Source: Nemertoderma westbladi (lineage: Eukaryota; Xenacoelomorpha; Nemertodermatida; Nemertodermatidae). Taken from it: 49,597 bases of DNA. A program made the position numbers and the translations under genes. The stretch covers positions 1-49,597 of the forward strand of contig JAUCBJ010004979.1 of NCBI GenBank assembly GCA_032718475.1. The letters run 5' to 3'. Below are positions 19,401 to 25,509 of this stretch, in pieces. Each line of letters starts with the position of its first letter. Within the stretch, counting starts at the first letter, position 1. The notes under the pieces were generated by a model, which was not told where the DNA came from, ran no database searches, and saw only the letters and a program-made list of their open reading frames with translations.

Positions 19401-21956
19401 TTAGATACTACTCTGACTGTCTAAGTAGGCTTACCGGCACAAATTAGTTTGCTATATTGGTTTATTGCCTGTACATTTACTAGGCTGTGAGTGGACCAGC
19501 GTTGTAATCAGCTCATTAGTGTGCAGCTGTCAGCGTGGCCCTTTCTCTTGCTACAAGGTGTGTCGTATATTCCTACCTACATGTTGCATAATGGAAATTT
19601 TCCGTGTAAATTAGTGAGACTACTTCCCCCTGCTTGGGTAATAGGTTTGGTGCCGACCAAACCTATTATTGCTTTCTTGGGTTGCCAACTTTGTATTGGC
19701 TTCCCTACAGTTGGTTGACCGCTTTCCTATATTGCTTAAAATCCTTAGTAGCTTTTACCTGCTACCGTAACACATACCTTTAACCCGTTAGAAATGCCAG
19801 CGGCTTTTATAATGGTCTGGGCGGATTCCCCCCACACCCCCCCCCCACCCCCCCCCCCCCCCCCCCCCCCAGGGTAGATAGGGTTAGGGGGTGGGGGTGG
19901 GGGTGGGGGGGGGGGGTTGGTGGGTGGGAGGGGGGGAGTAGCATCCCCAAAAGGAACTTTACATATAGATTTTAATGACGAGTTATACGATTTGTCTTCT
20001 TAGGTTTGAATGTTATCAATTTTTATATTTTTTCTTCCATTCTTTATTTCTAGACATTCGGACAAACATTTATTGACGATGATCATTTCCTACAAATTGT
20101 TGGATCTATCGCATCTATAGCTAATTGTTTCGGGCGCACATTTTGGGGTTACATGGCCGATGTTTTTTCATACAAGACAATTATGTGTACAATTAGTGGA
20201 ATTCTAGCTGCATTTGTACTCACTCTACCAGCTACCGTATATGGAGGCAAGGCAATGTTCTTAATATGGATTATTGTAACATATGGGACATTTTCAGCTT
20301 GTTTTTCTTTGTTTCCAAAAGCCGTTACACAGTGAGTGCAAAGTACAGTAGGCCTACATGTTAAGTTATTTCATGTTTTTTAATGAAACTTTAGGCCTAT
20401 TTTTGATTCGGGTATTCGGTCAACCTTATCAATTTTGTGACCAAACTTAGTCTAATTAAACGTTCTTATGCTTTCCCTTATAACATTAAAGAACAATATA
20501 CGTTTTTTTTATTCAAAATTTAAATCGAGGTTTTTTTATCAGGGTCTTTTCGTAATGTTACTATTTTGGAATAAATCGAAATGCAATATACAGTAGTTGC
20601 ATAAAGTACATTACAGTGTTCTGATCCTTGTATCTTTTTTGGCACTCAATCAGGTTTAAACTACTTACAGTACACTCACTCAAAAGTAAAAGTTATTCCT
20701 CAATTCCTCTATTTTATATTATTGGTACTCAATATTAAAATATTTTACAGGTATTTTGGTGTTACGTATGCTGCAGCTAACTATGGGTTATTGTTCACAA
20801 ACCAAGTTGTTGTGTCTCTCCTGATGGCAGCAATAGCAGCTCCATTAGCACAGGCCTTGGGATGGTCCTGGTTATACATTTTTGTTGGATGTATAACAAC
20901 AATTGGTAAGGGATGGTAAATGGTAATTCAAAATAATAAATTAATGGTAGCTATGCATTCATTATTTAATAATGAATTACAGGCAACCATTATTTAATCT
21001 ACTTTACTTTTATATAATACTAGGAGGCAATACCCGAGGCATGTTACCCGGTATTTCCCGCTACCGGCATAGGCCTACTGGCGTACTGGTACCGGTATAG
21101 GCCTACTGACGTACCGGTACTTAGTACCGGTACCGAACGTGAATTAAACTTTTCGAAAAGTGGCCTATAACGACCGGTGGTTAAAGTTATACACACATGC
21201 CAAGTCCCAGCGCAATTCCTCCGCCCGTTTTGGAGGAGTTCGAACACAGAGAGAGAGAGAGAGAGAATTTGATTTTTATAGGTATAGATAGATCATAGTA
21301 TTTATGGTGTACTGTACTACTGTACTAGGGCGCTAATCCCTCATGTTGCTCCCAGTAACTTAACAGGTCCGTATTTTATCGACCCCATGGGTTTAAATGC
21401 TGCGTAGAGGACCCTGGCAGGTTTCGAACCTACAACCAATAGATTACAGTACCGGATCAACAAATTGAGCTTTAGACCAACCTTCAATTAATACCATCTA
21501 TATATATACTGTATATACTACAAAACAATATACCACCTACTTAACACAAACAACAACGTATTGGTGTCGATTGTTCATAAAGTTATACTTTATATCACTC
21601 TCTTACTTACTTATTATATGCCTACTGCTTCCTGTCCATTGTACAGTGAACAGCCCATGACTTTCTTGAGACGCATCTTAAAGGACACTGGCCTAGAAGA
21701 TGCGGATGATCTAGCAAATGTCATGGGTGATAGGAGGGAGTTGTGGCGGCGTAATTTTGTCGACAAGCCGGCACAGCATTCTTAAAAATGCAGCTGCAAT
21801 GCAGCATGCCGATCCTAGTAGTAGTAGTACTTACTTATTATATGCCTACTGCTTCCTGTAGATGTTAATATTATTATTTTAGGATTGTTTATCGCCATGA
21901 TGTTTCCAGAAAAGTCACTGAAAAAAAAAGAAGTTTCTGATTTTGACTACAGATGA
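585..21956 (+). CDS. MFS transporter, oxalate/formate or monocarboxylate-like, 3' part (6 exons)
   Basis: This is a multi-pass plasma-membrane transporter gene read through six exons: 585-860, 7981-8110, 15764-15961, 20054-20331, 20751-20905 and 21883-21956. Every junction has AG acceptor and GT donor bases. Intron phases run 2, 0, 0, 2, 1 and the joined frame stays open for 369 codons before TGA at 21954-21956. Seen motifs include a Trp-Met-Pro / Lys-Gly-Leu-Ala-Ser-Gly segment followed by a Gly-rich helix in exon 1, FGQTF in exon 4, and NYGLLF in exon 5, all typical of the oxalate:formate antiporter-like MFS family. The usual family length is 450-550 residues, so roughly the first two or three membrane helices lie upstream of the window. 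The real substrate cannot be told from sequence; monocarboxylates or dicarboxylates are inference. Introns are packed with transposable elements. The family call is firm, the substrate is not. Confidence 0.88.
1391..2015. repeat. fold-back element with (GTCT)n tract
   Basis: Two arms of 54 bases (1404-1457 and 1940-1993) are near-perfect reverse complements, sharing a block that reads CTTGGCATACGGTTCATATA in one direction. The outer side of the right arm carries a CTGCGCGAAGTCCCCACGAACG-type end, which is the terminal sequence of repeats at 2921 and 30520. The left end starts CTGTGGGGCGAG, the same terminus seen inverted at 5371 and 31119. A perfect (GTCT)n run fills 1457-1495 just inside the left arm. 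No coding capacity is seen. It is most likely a non-autonomous transposable element of unknown class. Confidence 0.7.
1457..1495. repeat. (GTCT)n microsatellite
   Basis: Nine to ten uninterrupted GTCT units directly adjoin the left arm of the fold-back element. Similar (GTCT)/(CAGA) and (ACGACAG) runs sit inside related elements at 5277 and 5940-6845, so the microsatellite is probably part of the element. Confidence 0.95.
2700..2925 (+). pseudogene. decayed Gypsy-type reverse transcriptase start
   Basis: One frame reads a segment like the start of Ty3/Gypsy reverse transcriptase: Glu-Leu-Leu-Lys-Ile-Glu-Leu-Arg-Glu-Asp-Ala-x-Pro-Phe-Ala-Ile-His followed by Pro-Ile-Pro. After a frame change it reads Ile-Ser-Ala-Val-Gly-Asp-Ile-Tyr-Lys-Asp-Trp-Cys-His-Pro-Met, close to the family's conserved DWCAPM block. 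Stops and frame changes show it is not functional. No LTRs were recognised, and it ends at the repeat starting at 2921. It lies in the first large transporter intron. Confidence 0.45.
2921..3259. repeat. dispersed repeat with CGTTCGTGGGGCC start, copy 1
   Basis: It starts CGTTCGTGGGGCCTTCGCGC and ends CGTTGCGCTCGTCC. The same start and end pair bounds 30520-30799. The interior differs between copies and here contains a poly(C) run. The paired GC-rich ends in AT-rich DNA mark a non-autonomous element of unknown class. Confidence 0.6.
3071..3435. repeat. poly(C) and poly(G) tracts
   Basis: A run of about 17 C at 3071-3087 and a run of about 16 G at 3420-3435 lie 330 bp apart in opposite sense. 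Such runs recur through the window. The exact lengths may be unreliable because assemblers misjudge homopolymers. Confidence 0.8.
3436..5150. other. intronic stretch, no feature recognised
   Basis: AT-rich intron sequence of the transporter gene. Several short open frames occur, but none shows a recognisable family or matches another part of the window. No RNA gene, terminal repeat or array was seen beyond short simple runs such as (AGC)n near 4798. Confidence 0.5.
5157..5371. repeat. dispersed repeat ending CTCGCCCCACAG
   Basis: This block matches 30951-31119 in order: an ACCAAGTTT segment, a GAGTTATTA segment, a (CGACAGAA)-type microsatellite or its short equivalent (here 5277-5314), TTAATGGTACC, CTAAGGCT, then CACTTCGTGGCTCGCCCCAC as the end. 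The terminus is the reverse complement of the left end of the element at 1391. No coding capacity was found. Confidence 0.65.
5940..6845. repeat. imperfect inverted tandem array with (CAGA)/(GTCT) blocks
   Basis: Units of about 150-190 bp alternate a (GACA)-rich block with a segment reading roughly ATCAGAAATGA...CAGCGACTA..AAAACCCC. Forward units start near 6333, 6459, 6604 and 6775. Near 6058 and 6200 the same segment is reverse-complemented (GGTTTT..GGTCG..GATTTCATTTC) and followed by GTCT repeats. The array is therefore a large imperfect palindrome centred near 6320. Open frames here are by-products of the simple repeats. Confidence 0.7.
7541..7789 (+). other. hydrophilic open segment of unknown nature
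   Basis: A frame stays open for 82 codons in otherwise stop-rich intron DNA and encodes a lysine- and glutamate-rich, low-hydrophobicity peptide ending at TAG 7787. There is no ATG at a useful place and no recognised family. It cannot be an in-frame exon of the transporter, because it ends in a stop 190 bp before exon b. It may be a decayed transposon exon or chance. Confidence 0.2.
7981..8110 (+). CDS. MFS transporter exon b
   Basis: The acceptor CACTAG ends at 7980 and the donor GTATGT begins at 8111. The first base completes the lysine codon split at the end of the previous exon, giving Lys-Tyr-Phe, and 43 full codons follow, so the exon leaves in phase 0. It encodes a hydrophobic helix (PSIFLVLGATYIVMQLIGVM) and then a short charged tail. 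This corresponds to membrane helix 6 before the central cytoplasmic loop. The preceding intron is 7,120 bp. Confidence 0.87.
8455..8620 (+). pseudogene. LINE endonuclease fragment (RTE-type)
   Basis: The frame reads a typical C-terminal piece of the apurinic-like endonuclease of RTE-type retrotransposons: Ala-Gln-Leu-Asp-Tyr-Ile-Leu-Ile-Asn, then Ser-Ser-Phe-Asn, then Gly-Ser-Asp-His-Arg-Ile-Val-Ser. The SDH triad is the conserved catalytic histidine motif of this nuclease fold. One in-frame TAG and the loss of flanking domains make it a fossil. It differs from the LINE family starting at 9163, whose equivalent motif is SSDHHLI. Confidence 0.7.
8930..9163 (+). repeat. two-unit tandem repeat with CTGATCACGAATATGA
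   Basis: Two diverged units (about 162 bp period) each contain AAAATCA, ACCAAATCAA.ATGATTTT, a GGGTTTT-like segment, and end with the identical 16-mer CTGATCACGAATATGA (8985-9000 and 9147-9162). The second unit runs straight into the LINE copy. It could be the degenerate 5' UTR monomers of that LINE or an unrelated satellite remnant. Confidence 0.6.
9163..10982 (+). pseudogene. LINE copy 1 (APE endonuclease + reverse transcriptase), inactive
   Basis: This non-LTR retrotransposon copies itself by target-primed reverse transcription. From 9240 it reads the endonuclease (Gly-Ile-Gly-Leu-Leu-Met-Asn-Pro; then Lys-Val-Val-Leu-Ile-Val-Cys-Tyr-Ser-Pro-Thr). After a deletion come Gln-Ile-Asp-His-Ile-Leu-Phe-Arg and Ser-Asp-His-His-Leu-Ile near 9630. 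A linker (9660-10110) leads to reverse transcriptase from about 10270: GISLISIAAKLYNRILLNRI, a QNGFRKGR block, VIFIDFFKAFDSV and GVLQGDTLAPFLF. Several frameshifts break the frame, for example near 9480, 10395 and 10770. It stops before the FADD catalytic motif at a junction with an inverted copy. The family is RTE-like by domain set and tail, but the clade is not certain. Confidence 0.88.
10984..12550 (-). pseudogene. LINE copy 2, inverted relative to copy 1
   Basis: Minus-strand copy of the same family. Reverse transcriptase lies in an open frame at 11641-12477 (278 aa), from Asn-Arg-Ala-Cys-Gly-Val-Asp-Gly-Val-Pro-Pro-Glu-Val through FRGISLI, QNGFRKGR, FVDFFKAFDSV and GVLQGDTLAPFLF. It breaks just before the FADD motif. 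A further frame at 10961-11461 carries the C-terminal region (YNLGSW-like, RKGKAWAALNRLARIWKSPR, VLLYGSPCWALT), which is common after the thumb in this LINE group. Its 3' end meets the 3' cut end of copy 1 near 10983, and its 5' end meets copy 3 near 12552. It is not functional. Confidence 0.9.
12553..12771 (-). pseudogene. LINE copy 3, C-terminal fragment split by a DNA transposon
   Basis: Minus-strand fragment of the family's C-terminal end (HGGQPMTF-like to NQTLYNI). It is fused at its downstream side to the mid-region of copy 2, so that sequence for Lys-Asp-Thr runs straight into that for Ser-Pro-Ala-Asp-Arg. At 12772 it is interrupted by the 2.09-kb element, and about 20 bases of LINE sequence resume at 14863. 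It is a nested, non-functional fragment. Confidence 0.8.
12955..13367. repeat. nested fold-back element with TACTGCAGTAAT tandem core
   Basis: Diverged inverted ends of about 65-70 bp (AAATATAA..AATAAAA.CCTCT..AACAATAAA, CC.ACAAAAAATACTGC) enclose a tandem block at 13008-13310. The block unit is roughly 22 bp, ACTGCAGTAATAAATATTTGTT, itself built round the palindrome ACTGCAGT. About ten diverged units are seen. No coding sequence is present. Confidence 0.7.
13380..14640. other. interior of the 2.09-kb element, nothing coding
   Basis: Mixed-composition sequence between the nested fold-back and the right subterminal repeats. A G-rich run is at 14376-14406. I see no transposase motif, no long open frame and no similarity to the rest of the window. 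Confidence 0.45.
15051..15400 (+). repeat. 153-bp tandem duplication with (ATCGGG)n tail
   Basis: Two copies start at 15051 and 15204, each about 153 bp, very similar, containing GCTGCATGGCATATAAATTC and ending in CGGGATCGGGATCGGGATCC. After copy 2 the GGGATC run degrades to about 15400. The open frame reading Arg-Asp repeats comes from this simple sequence and is not judged a gene. Confidence 0.85.
15764..15961 (+). CDS. MFS transporter exon c (central loop)
   Basis: The acceptor TTTGCAG ends at 15763 and the donor GTAAAT begins at 15962. The exon is 66 codons long and phase 0 at both ends. The first part is hydrophilic and acidic, as expected of the central cytoplasmic loop that links the two six-helix halves of an MFS protein. 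The end begins helix 7, with Asn-Leu-Trp-Phe-Asn-Phe then small hydrophobic residues. The preceding intron is 7.65 kb and holds the two inverted LINE copies and the 2.09-kb DNA element. Confidence 0.86.
16303..16372. repeat. poly(C) then (GGGGT)n low-complexity block
   Basis: A C17 run is followed within 12 bp by a GGGGTGGGGT-type block, so the two can pair or form a G-quadruplex. A similar C-then-G layout is at 19828-19938 and a G18 run is at 16881-16898. Confidence 0.85.
16682..17290. repeat. fold-back repeat, about 115-bp arms
   Basis: Arms at about 16682-16800 and 17172-17290 are reverse complements. Each contains CCCGCGATTTATAGGTTTTC with GAATTCAATGG-like, AGTAACG and AAAAGTGGGTGC segments. 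The loop is about 370 bp and includes a G18 run. A partial extra copy of the GCACCC..TTTGGT..CCGCACGAAAAA edge is at 17335-17370. No coding content or clear target duplication was found. Confidence 0.75.
17380..18300. other. intronic stretch, nothing recognised
   Basis: Transporter intron with short direct repeats of AAACACTA/AAAACAG around 18000-18070. No exon, RNA gene, terminal repeat or family match was recognised. Confidence 0.45.
18323..18795. repeat. fold-back repeat, about 165-bp arms
   Basis: Arms at about 18323-18490 and 18620-18795 are diverged reverse complements. Shared blocks are CAATCAGCATGCA, TGGTCAGCC, GTGTATTCCAGTATT, GTTAGTGTT, CATCTGCTAAATGTTG and TTGCGGTATTT. The loop is about 130 bp. 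Transcription through the intron would give a long hairpin RNA. Confidence 0.75.
19094..19326. mobile_element. 233-bp MITE with 9-bp target duplication
   Basis: Inverted ends of about 60 bp start GGGTGTAAAC and contain ACGCCGACAACCGAC. The direct repeat GACTATAGT flanks both sides (19085-19093 and 19327-19335). A 9-bp duplication suggests a Mutator-like source, which is inference. The centre (about 19173-19250) carries a module also present at 34754, 39660 and 39955. No coding capacity was found. Confidence 0.8.
19828..19938. repeat. poly(C)/poly(G) palindromic block
   Basis: About 43 bases of almost pure C are followed, after AGGGTAGATAGGGTTA, by about 60 bases of almost pure G with T. It lies just upstream of exon d of the transporter (20054) and could form a hairpin or G-quadruplex in the pre-mRNA. 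Confidence 0.85.
20054..20331 (+). CDS. MFS transporter exon d
   Basis: The acceptor TTTCTAG ends at 20053 and the donor GTGAGT starts at 20332. It enters in phase 0 and leaves in phase 2. It begins with FGQTFIDDDHFLQIVGSIAS, followed by a Gly-Arg-Thr-Phe-Trp-Gly-Tyr segment and an Asp before a Lys: this is the second-half copy of the MFS loop motif (G-x3-D-x-[R/K]) after helix 8. Two further hydrophobic helices follow. This is the most diagnostic exon of the gene. Confidence 0.9.
20751..20905 (+). CDS. MFS transporter exon e
   Basis: The acceptor TTTTACAG ends at 20750 and the donor GTAAGG starts at 20906. The first base completes the Gln codon left by exon d, and the exon leaves in phase 1. 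It carries the family segment with Tyr-Phe-Gly, then Asn-Tyr-Gly-Leu-Leu-Phe, then two hydrophobic helices ending Trp-Ser-Trp-Leu-Tyr-Ile-Phe. These correspond to helices 11 and 12 of the oxalate/formate-like MFS fold. Confidence 0.88.
21270..21485 (-). mobile_element. tRNA-derived SINE-like element
   Basis: On the minus strand a tRNA-like head is visible: an A-box-like TAAAGCTCAATTTGTTG (21459-21475) and a B-box GGTTCGAAACC (21420-21430), about 35 bp apart as in tRNA genes. The body continues towards 21300 without tRNA structure, and a (CT)n tail lies near 21249-21268 when read on this strand. RNA polymerase III would drive it. The cloverleaf is degraded, so it is not a working tRNA gene. 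It lies in the last transporter intron. Confidence 0.6.
21636..21828 (+). mobile_element. 5'-truncated LINE 3' end with 31-bp target duplication
   Basis: The fragment encodes the last residues of the LINE protein (QPMTFLRRILKDTGLEDADD and on to PAQHS with a stop at 21783) and then the 3' UTR (CAATGCAGCATGCCGATCC) and a (TAG)n tail. Identical 31-bp direct repeats flank it at 21605-21635 and 21829-21859. This proves insertion by target-primed reverse transcription and defines the family's 3' end as a TAG repeat rather than poly(A). Twelve bases at the 5' edge do not match other copies. It sits within the last intron, 54 bp before exon f. Confidence 0.9.
21883..21956 (+). CDS. MFS transporter terminal exon f
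   Basis: The acceptor TATTTTAG ends at 21882. Two bases complete a Gly codon, the last hydrophobic residues follow, and then a short basic cytoplasmic tail with three consecutive lysines ends at TGA (21954-21956). The acceptor lies only 23 bp downstream of the right-hand target-site copy of a LINE insertion (21829-21859). The insertion therefore landed close to the splice site without removing it. Confidence 0.83.
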
Positions 21957-22115
21957 TACCAACTGGAACTAATTACTTAACATCAGATCCACGATCCACT
22001 GATCAACCAGATCAACTCATCCACGATCTTGTTATATTTTCTAAAATCTAAACAAATTAATTGAAAACAACAAAATTGTTTTTCCTTTAATAATTTTAAG
22101 AAAGATAATGAACAT

Positions 22116-22121
22116 ATTAAA
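22116..22121 (+). terminator. candidate poly(A) signal of the MFS gene
   Basis: An ATTAAA hexamer lies 160 bases after the transporter stop codon and is followed by a T-rich stretch with TTGTTTG. It is the first plausible cleavage signal after the stop and ends before the inverted-repeat unit at 22266. No canonical AATAAA is seen closer. Single hexamers are common by chance in AT-rich DNA. Confidence 0.35.
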
Positions 22122-22302
22122 TCTCTATTCTGCTAAGGTCTCTATTGTTTGCAGTGGTCTTCCCAAAGCCTACAAAAGGAATAAGTCAATGCCCAAATTT
22201 ATACAGCGTAATTTTTAGCGCAGTTAAAAACAACAAACATAACAACAAACCAACAAACAACGGCTTGTCCCCATACAAGCCGTACACGAACCTTAATACA
22301 AG

Positions 22303-22983
22303 TTGGATATGCAGATAATGGCACTAGATGGCGTCAAAACCCTCAACAAAGAATTATCTAACGGAAATAGCCAATATTATATCGTAACTATAACTATTCT
22401 GAAACAACTATTCCACTACAGATATAGTACTAATAATATACCTGTAGTAGGCTTGTCTCACACTGAATTTGATAAATCTAATTTACAACTGTTGCGACTT
22501 TCACAGAAACTTGAGAGACCTGAGGAATATCATCAACTCAGCGACGATCCTTTGACTCCATTGTTGGATAAATTCTCAGGAACTATGATCAATGGATTAA
22601 TTCGCGTTGGGGGTCATCTTACCAACGCTCCTATTTCTAGAGACACTATGTTCCCAATATTAATATTCGATCCCGAGATTCAAACAAAGATGATACACGA
22701 CATCCACTATGGAGTATATCACGCCGGGAGATAACATATATTAAGAGAGATAGGGATGCGTTACTGTTTTGTCGGCCCTCGTGCGGCTCTGGGCCGGACA
22801 TTGTGGAGTTGTATACCTTGCGGGGGGATTTGTGGCGGACCAGTGACGCAGTCAGAAGCGGCACCTCCAAAGAAAAGAGTTGACTACTATCATCCACCGT
22901 TCAAGCCAAAGGTACACTATTTCAATCGACCAACCGGCCGCCTTTGTTTATTTGAACTGGCAAGGGAACGTTCTGGTAACTAG
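22303..22983 (+). pseudogene. BEL/Pao-like Pol fragment with integrase H2C2 zinc finger
   Basis: The first frame (22303-22734) ends with a block typical of BEL/Pao Pol just before integrase: Leu-Ile-Arg-Val-Gly-Gly-His-Leu-x-Asn-Ala-Pro-Ile-Ser, then Phe-Pro-Ile-Leu, then His-Tyr-Gly-Val-Tyr-His-Ala-Gly. After a stop at 22732 the reading continues one frame away (22756-22983) with Arg-Tyr-Cys-Phe-Val-Gly and a Cys-Ile-Pro-Cys pair. Together these make the His-x4-His / Cys-x2-Cys zinc-binding site of retroviral-type integrases. No DDE catalytic core follows, so it cannot integrate DNA. Ginger-type DNA transposons also have TIRs plus an H2C2 finger, but the RVGG block favours BEL/Pao. Confidence 0.65.
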
Positions 22984-24411
22984 ATACTTAGGCCAAGTAG
23001 TCTGACCTACTAACTAGAGTAACGTCTTGTAGAAAAGGCTACGATTGAGTATGTAATTATTTATTAGCCATTTATTATAGCATAGGTATTAGTATTAGAC
23101 TATACCACGGGTAGCAACGAAACCTACTCATGTTAATTGTACGTTGTATATGATCGCGACATGTGCAACAATTTAATTTAACAGCAAATTATTTGATTTA
23201 AAATTTAAATAATTCAAAAATAAGTGATTAATTACTAACGGCAATACTCAATCGTGGAAGCGGATTTGTGTGACGTTACCAGCATAGAAATATGCGAAAA
23301 AATTTCAAAAATTTTGTATTTAACACAAATTAATAATAACAACCAAAATTAAAACATCCCAAATTAAATATCGCTATAAATAATCAAATAACTATTACAG
23401 TAGTTACTAGTGTGAAATAAGTGTGAGAGCTGAGCGTTCTAATTTCTACATTTACCAACATGTCACCGAACAATTTGGATTAATTAAAACCGAAACAACG
23501 TGTTTCTCTGAAAACACAAATGGTGCCCGTATAACTGTAAATACAGTTTGCATATTGTAAGTACAGTTTGCATTACAGAAACTCAACCTGTTATCATGGA
23601 TACACAAAACAGTGACATTGTGGTAAATATTAAATATGTCTTTTGAATCGTATTTTGAATTTAAATTAAATTAAAATACGCAAATGATTTTTAAATTAAG
23701 CTAAATTGTGTGAATAATAAATATATCGTGTGAGTTCGTGTGAAGCGTGTACAATTGTCCATCCAATCATTGATGCGAGGATTGTAGCAGACACATGGGT
23801 TGATGAGAGTTCAGCATATAGCCACGATGCTTCGGTAACGCTGGTAGTTGCGAACTCGAGTCTCGCCACTAAGGGATCGATCAGGGACTGTGTTGCGGTG
23901 TGTGGCTGTCTGATTGGGGAGGTGACGTTCGCCTACCCCCGTTGCAGTTATATGTTCAAACTCGCACCTCGATATTAAAAACACCCTCTTCCGATAAACG
24001 AGGTTCTCGGGAATAGCATGCGGAGATGATGCATACGATAACGGCTGATCTCACCGGTGAATCTACCGAACTCACTCTCAGAGTATGTTGCCCCGTATGG
24101 ACATGTGGACGAATAAGAGCGGACGTAGCTTGAACGATTGAACGACGAAGGCAAATCAGCTTCTTTGGTCCAACCCGCCGTCCAGACTTTAATGGAAGGG
24201 TTCCAAAGTAAAGCACGTATTCACGCATCTGGGTCTGTAAAGCGTTTTCGGTGTCGCTTACAGTCAAACCCGACCGATACCTCTCGACACCGACATCCCC
24301 AACCCCAATTTAGTTGTGGATGCTCCGATGTTGTAAACTCACATCGTAGAGCCCATATGCGACGATACTGATAAATAGATTATCGCTCCTCTTGGTCGAG
24401 CTGATCAAATA

Positions 24412-24963
24412 ATGAAATTAATTCGGGATTATTACCTCGAAAGACGTTCTCTCCATTCCCCGTGCTATGGGACTCAGGACCACCCGGATATCGTCTTGCT
24501 CGGTCAACATTGTGTAACGAAACCCGAGCATCCCGCCTGCAACGTGGATTCTCTATCTCTGGTTAATCCCCTCGACGATACCGATGTCGAGCCCCCGCAG
24601 AAGTATCATGACCATATAACAAAGTCAAATATCTTTCGACTCGACCCAAAGGGACGACGAAACATCCCTTCTGAAATATATCAGATTGTGGGATTACTCC
24701 GCGAATTTACAGCGGATTGCGCGATCACGTTAGCCTATGTAAAGTTATTGCGCTATTCTGTTCCCACATCAATCGTGGTTAGCGAACCTCAACCGGGAAC
24801 ATCTACTGGTGGACCAACCGTGCGAACTGTCGCACCCCCTTCTGACTCATTGGAACTTCATCCTTCCGCCGCTGAAGGGCTACAAGTGCAAGGTTCTCCG
24901 CCTCCGGTACCTGGTAATGGCTCCCGGCCACCGAAACGTCGCAAGCGACCCCCAGAAAGATAA
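24412..24963 (+). CDS. unidentified ORF in the inverted-repeat unit
   Basis: 183 codons with ATG and a stop, in GC-richer sequence. The N-terminal two thirds are a mixed, probably folded region with a few cysteines. The last 50 residues are Pro/Gly/Ser-rich and end in a basic Lys-Arg-Arg-Lys-Arg cluster that looks like a nuclear localisation signal. The same frame continues upstream through two stops with a protein-like acidic stretch, so the ORF may be the intact tail of a decayed longer gene, for example gag of the same element. I do not recognise the family. No zinc knuckle or protease motif was seen. Confidence 0.4.
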   Translation: MKLIRDYYLERRSLHSPCYGTQDHPDIVLLGQHCVTKPEHPACNVDSLSLVNPLDDTDVEPPQKYHDHITKSNIFRLDPKGRRNIPSEIYQIVGLLREFTADCAITLAYVKLLRYSVPTSIVVSEPQPGTSTGGPTVRTVAPPSDSLELHPSAAEGLQVQGSPPPVPGNGSRPPKRRKRPPER

Positions 24964-25060
24964 AGAACCCGAAAATAAACGTTATTTTCCCTGGTTACTT
25001 TTATTATAGAAAAAGAACCCGAAAATAAACGTTATTTTCCCTGGTTACTATTATTATATA
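24961..25060 (+). repeat. 50-bp tandem duplication
   Basis: Two copies of a roughly 50-bp unit containing AAAGAACCCGAAAATAAACG and TTTTCCCTGGTTACT follow directly after the stop of the unidentified ORF. The start of the second copy is at about 25011. Each copy includes AATAAA, so the 3' end signal of that ORF may be duplicated. Confidence 0.85.
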
Positions 25061-25509
25061 TATATTTATTCTACTTTATATGACTTATATTCCTACTTTA
25101 TATTATGCGTAAAATAAGTAATAATTCATTTAGCTTATTGGTTCACGAGTTTAGATATTTCTATATGTTGTTTACGTATGTCCCATATAATTGAGTTTGA
25201 TATTGTCAATTGAACTATTTACTTACTAGACTTTCCTTTATGTACGAATTTCAGCTTCTGCTTTAATTTTAACCCCTGGTGGCTAAAGGAATGTTTGCGG
25301 TGTTGCTGCACGTGTGAACTTAGCCTTTTAGATTACTTATTTTACTAATTTTAAACTCAAAACATCATTTTATATTGATAAAGTCGGTTACTATATTATA
25401 TTGGCTATTTCTGTTAGATAATATTTTTGTTGAGGGTTTTGACGCCATCTAGCGCCATTATCTGCATATCCAACTTGTATTAAGGTTCGTGTACGGCTTG
25501 TATGGGGAT

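Larger units (their letters stand above)
22266..25509. mobile_element. 3.2-kb unit bounded by inverted repeats of about 130 bp
   Basis: Left 22266-22395 and right 25405-25509 are near-identical reverse complements; both hold CCATACAAGCCGTACACG, CAAGTTGGATATGCAGATAA and TAGATGGCGTCAAAACCCTC. Between them are a BEL/Pao-like integrase fragment (22303-22983), an unidentified ORF (24412-24963) and a tandem pair (24961-25060). From about 22740 to 24960 the DNA is visibly richer in G+C and CpG than its surroundings. No clear target duplication was found. It may be a new composite element, or one retrotransposon whose LTR pieces lie in opposite orientation. Confidence 0.65.

Noticed and set aside
21420-21475. 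Functional tRNA gene on the minus strand
   Set aside because: The A- and B-boxes are visible, but acceptor and anticodon stems do not pair and the sequence continues into a non-tRNA body, so it is SINE-like.
22303-22983. Call as a Ginger-type DNA transposon because of inverted ends plus an H2C2 finger
   Set aside because: The RVGG block before the finger is a BEL/Pao hallmark and no DDE core or target duplication is visible, so I left it as BEL/Pao-like with the alternative noted.
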